In this document: positions 13,729 through 14,391 of the stretch, in pieces | How positions within the stretch are numbered: the first letter of the stretch is position 1 | Layout: each line of letters begins with the position of its first letter | Origin: Nitrospinota bacterium | GTDB taxonomy: Bacteria > UBA8248 | Direction of reading: 5' to 3' | DNA: 14,391 nucleotides | NCBI GenBank assembly: GCA_003506735.1 | Contig: DNYS01000237.1 | Coordinates: 1,087 to 15,477 of the forward strand | Position numbers and translations under genes: made by a program | The notes under the pieces: generated by a model | Told to the model about the DNA's origin: nothing | The model's input: the letters and a program-made list of their open reading frames with translations, nothing else | Databases searched by the model: none

Positions 13729-14058
13729 CTAGACCACCACATTAATGAGCCGGCCCTGGAGATCGTTATCGTCGTGGAAGGTGGAGCTCTCCCCCTCACC
13801 GGGGGCGGGTTCGGAATCGGGCTCCCGCTTGTTTTCGCTGGCCTCATACTCCTGGCCCTGGCGGCCCTCCTCGTCCACGTTGGGGTTTTCCGATTCCGCG
13901 GTTTCGTTCACGATTTCGGTCCGCATCTGCCGATCCTTGGCCGCATCTCCGGCGATCGAATGCTGCGCATTCACACCGGCGTTCTGAAGCTGGCTCTGCA
14001 CCTTCTCCGCCGCCGTGATCTGCGGACTCGAGAGCGGAAAGCTGATCTCAACGGCCAT
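13729..14058 (-). CDS. Unrecognised 109-residue acidic protein heading the fliK operon
   Basis: I do not recognise a family. The protein starts with an amphipathic stretch (MAVEISFPLSSPQITAAEKVQSQLQNAG), followed by a long hydrophilic and very acidic middle (about 45-95, many Glu, Asp, Asn, Gly) that looks disordered, and ends in a short hydrophobic tail (LQGRLINVVV). No signal peptide or membrane segment is seen. ATG 14058 has GGGGG about eight bases upstream, and fliK starts 39 bp after the TAG, so it is likely co-transcribed. Small unconserved proteins of this form occur ahead of fliK in other flagellar operons; a role in export or hook-length control is a guess from position. Its tail resembles the last residues of the FliK here (FINLRV). 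Confidence 0.7.
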   Translation of the reverse strand: MAVEISFPLSSPQITAAEKVQSQLQNAGVNAQHSIAGDAAKDRQMRTEIVNETAESENPNVDEEGRQGQEYEASENKREPDSEPAPGEGESSTFHDDNDLQGRLINVVV

Positions 14059-14391
14059 GACCGAAACCCCCGTAAACCGGAAGGGCTGCCCTGTGCGCCC
14101 TCTTCCCTATATATCGGCGCGAAAGAGGACTCCTCAATTATAATATTTTGGCCCCGCCCCCTAAAGTCAAGAACATTCCGGCGAATTCCGCCCCCGGCAT
14201 CTAGAACTTAGGCCCCGAAATCCATCCATGGCATTGAAATATCGATGCATACATGGTTTTGGGGCGAACGGAGCGCCCCCGGCCGGGGAAACGTTTGAGA
14301 CAGGAAGCCCTTTTCCCCTTGTTCCGGGAGAGCTTTTTAACTTCTGCCCCCTCTCCCAAGACGGAGTCCCCGCCGAACATGGTTCGAGCGG
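14059..14391. other. 333-bp non-coding region at the right end
   Basis: No gene is supported on either strand. It contains the candidate promoter elements at 14111-14170, a short AT-rich patch near 14235-14255, and three GC-rich symmetric elements: a 6-bp stem with 7-base loop (14261-14266 with 14274-14279), a perfect 12-bp palindrome CCCCGGCCGGGG (14277-14288), and a 7-bp inverted repeat GGGAGAG/CTCTCCC (14326-14332 with 14351-14357). The first two share bases and could form alternative structures. None has a T tract after it on either strand, so I do not call a terminator. The gene further upstream is outside the window. Confidence 0.5.
14137..14170 (-). promoter_or_regulatory. Possible promoter for the fliK operon
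   Basis: On the minus strand TTGACT (14170-14165) is followed by an AT-rich stretch with a perfect TATAAT (14142-14137). The spacer is 22 bases, too long for the pair to act together; with a 17-base spacer the -10 would be AATATT (four of six matches). The leader to the first gene would be about 70-80 bases. A partly matching FliA-type -10 (GCCGATAT, 14118-14111) lies further down, without a fitting -35. Confidence 0.3.

Noticed and set aside
14111..14118. FliA (sigma-28) promoter before the fliK operon, from GCCGATAT
   Set aside because: Seven of eight bases match the -10, but at 15 bases upstream the -35 reads TTGA instead of TAAA; too weak to call.

Overview
The window is one face of a bacterial flagellar locus. 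All 14 supported genes lie on the minus strand, so transcription runs from the right end (about 14.1 kb) to the left end. P-ring (FlgI) and L-ring (FlgH) genes show a diderm (Gram-negative type) cell. A sigma-54 promoter, a csrA-fliW pair, a stand-alone FlhB C-terminal domain protein next to FliK, and a FlgJ without a muramidase domain together suit deltaproteobacterial-grade, Nitrospirota/Nitrospinota or Tectomicrobia-like lineages better than enterics. I cannot name the organism from sequence alone.

Layout in transcription order. (1) 14391-14059: non-coding leader with candidate promoter elements and GC-rich inverted repeats. (2) 14058-11440: a 109-residue unrecognised acidic protein, a GC-rich FliK-like hook-length protein, and a 100-residue FlhB C-terminal-domain protein (FlhX/YlqH type). 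(3) 11439-11076: a 364-bp intergenic region with an AT-rich island and a consensus sigma-54 promoter. (4) 11075-10: a tight eleven-gene run, flgF-flgG-flgA-flgH-flgI-flgJ-flgN-flgK-flgL-csrA-fliW, with gaps of 126 bp or less and two overlaps.

How they work together: FliK and the FlhB-like protein belong to the export specificity switch that sets hook length. FlgF and FlgG build the rod, FlgJ helps it cross the periplasm, and FlgA, FlgI and FlgH build the P and L rings. FlgN is the chaperone for FlgK and FlgL, which form the hook-filament junction. CsrA and FliW form the partner-switching system that, in other bacteria, ties flagellin translation to assembly. The hook genes (flgD, flgE), proximal rod genes (flgB, flgC) and flagellin are not in the window.

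The least ordinary features are a 956-residue FlgL, about three times the usual length and built around a duplicated ~225-residue unit; the regulatory island with its sigma-54 promoter; the FliK with a β-domain split by a low-complexity insert; and the unrecognised 109-residue protein heading the fliK operon. I saw no RNA genes, mobile elements or CRISPR arrays, and no wholly new system.
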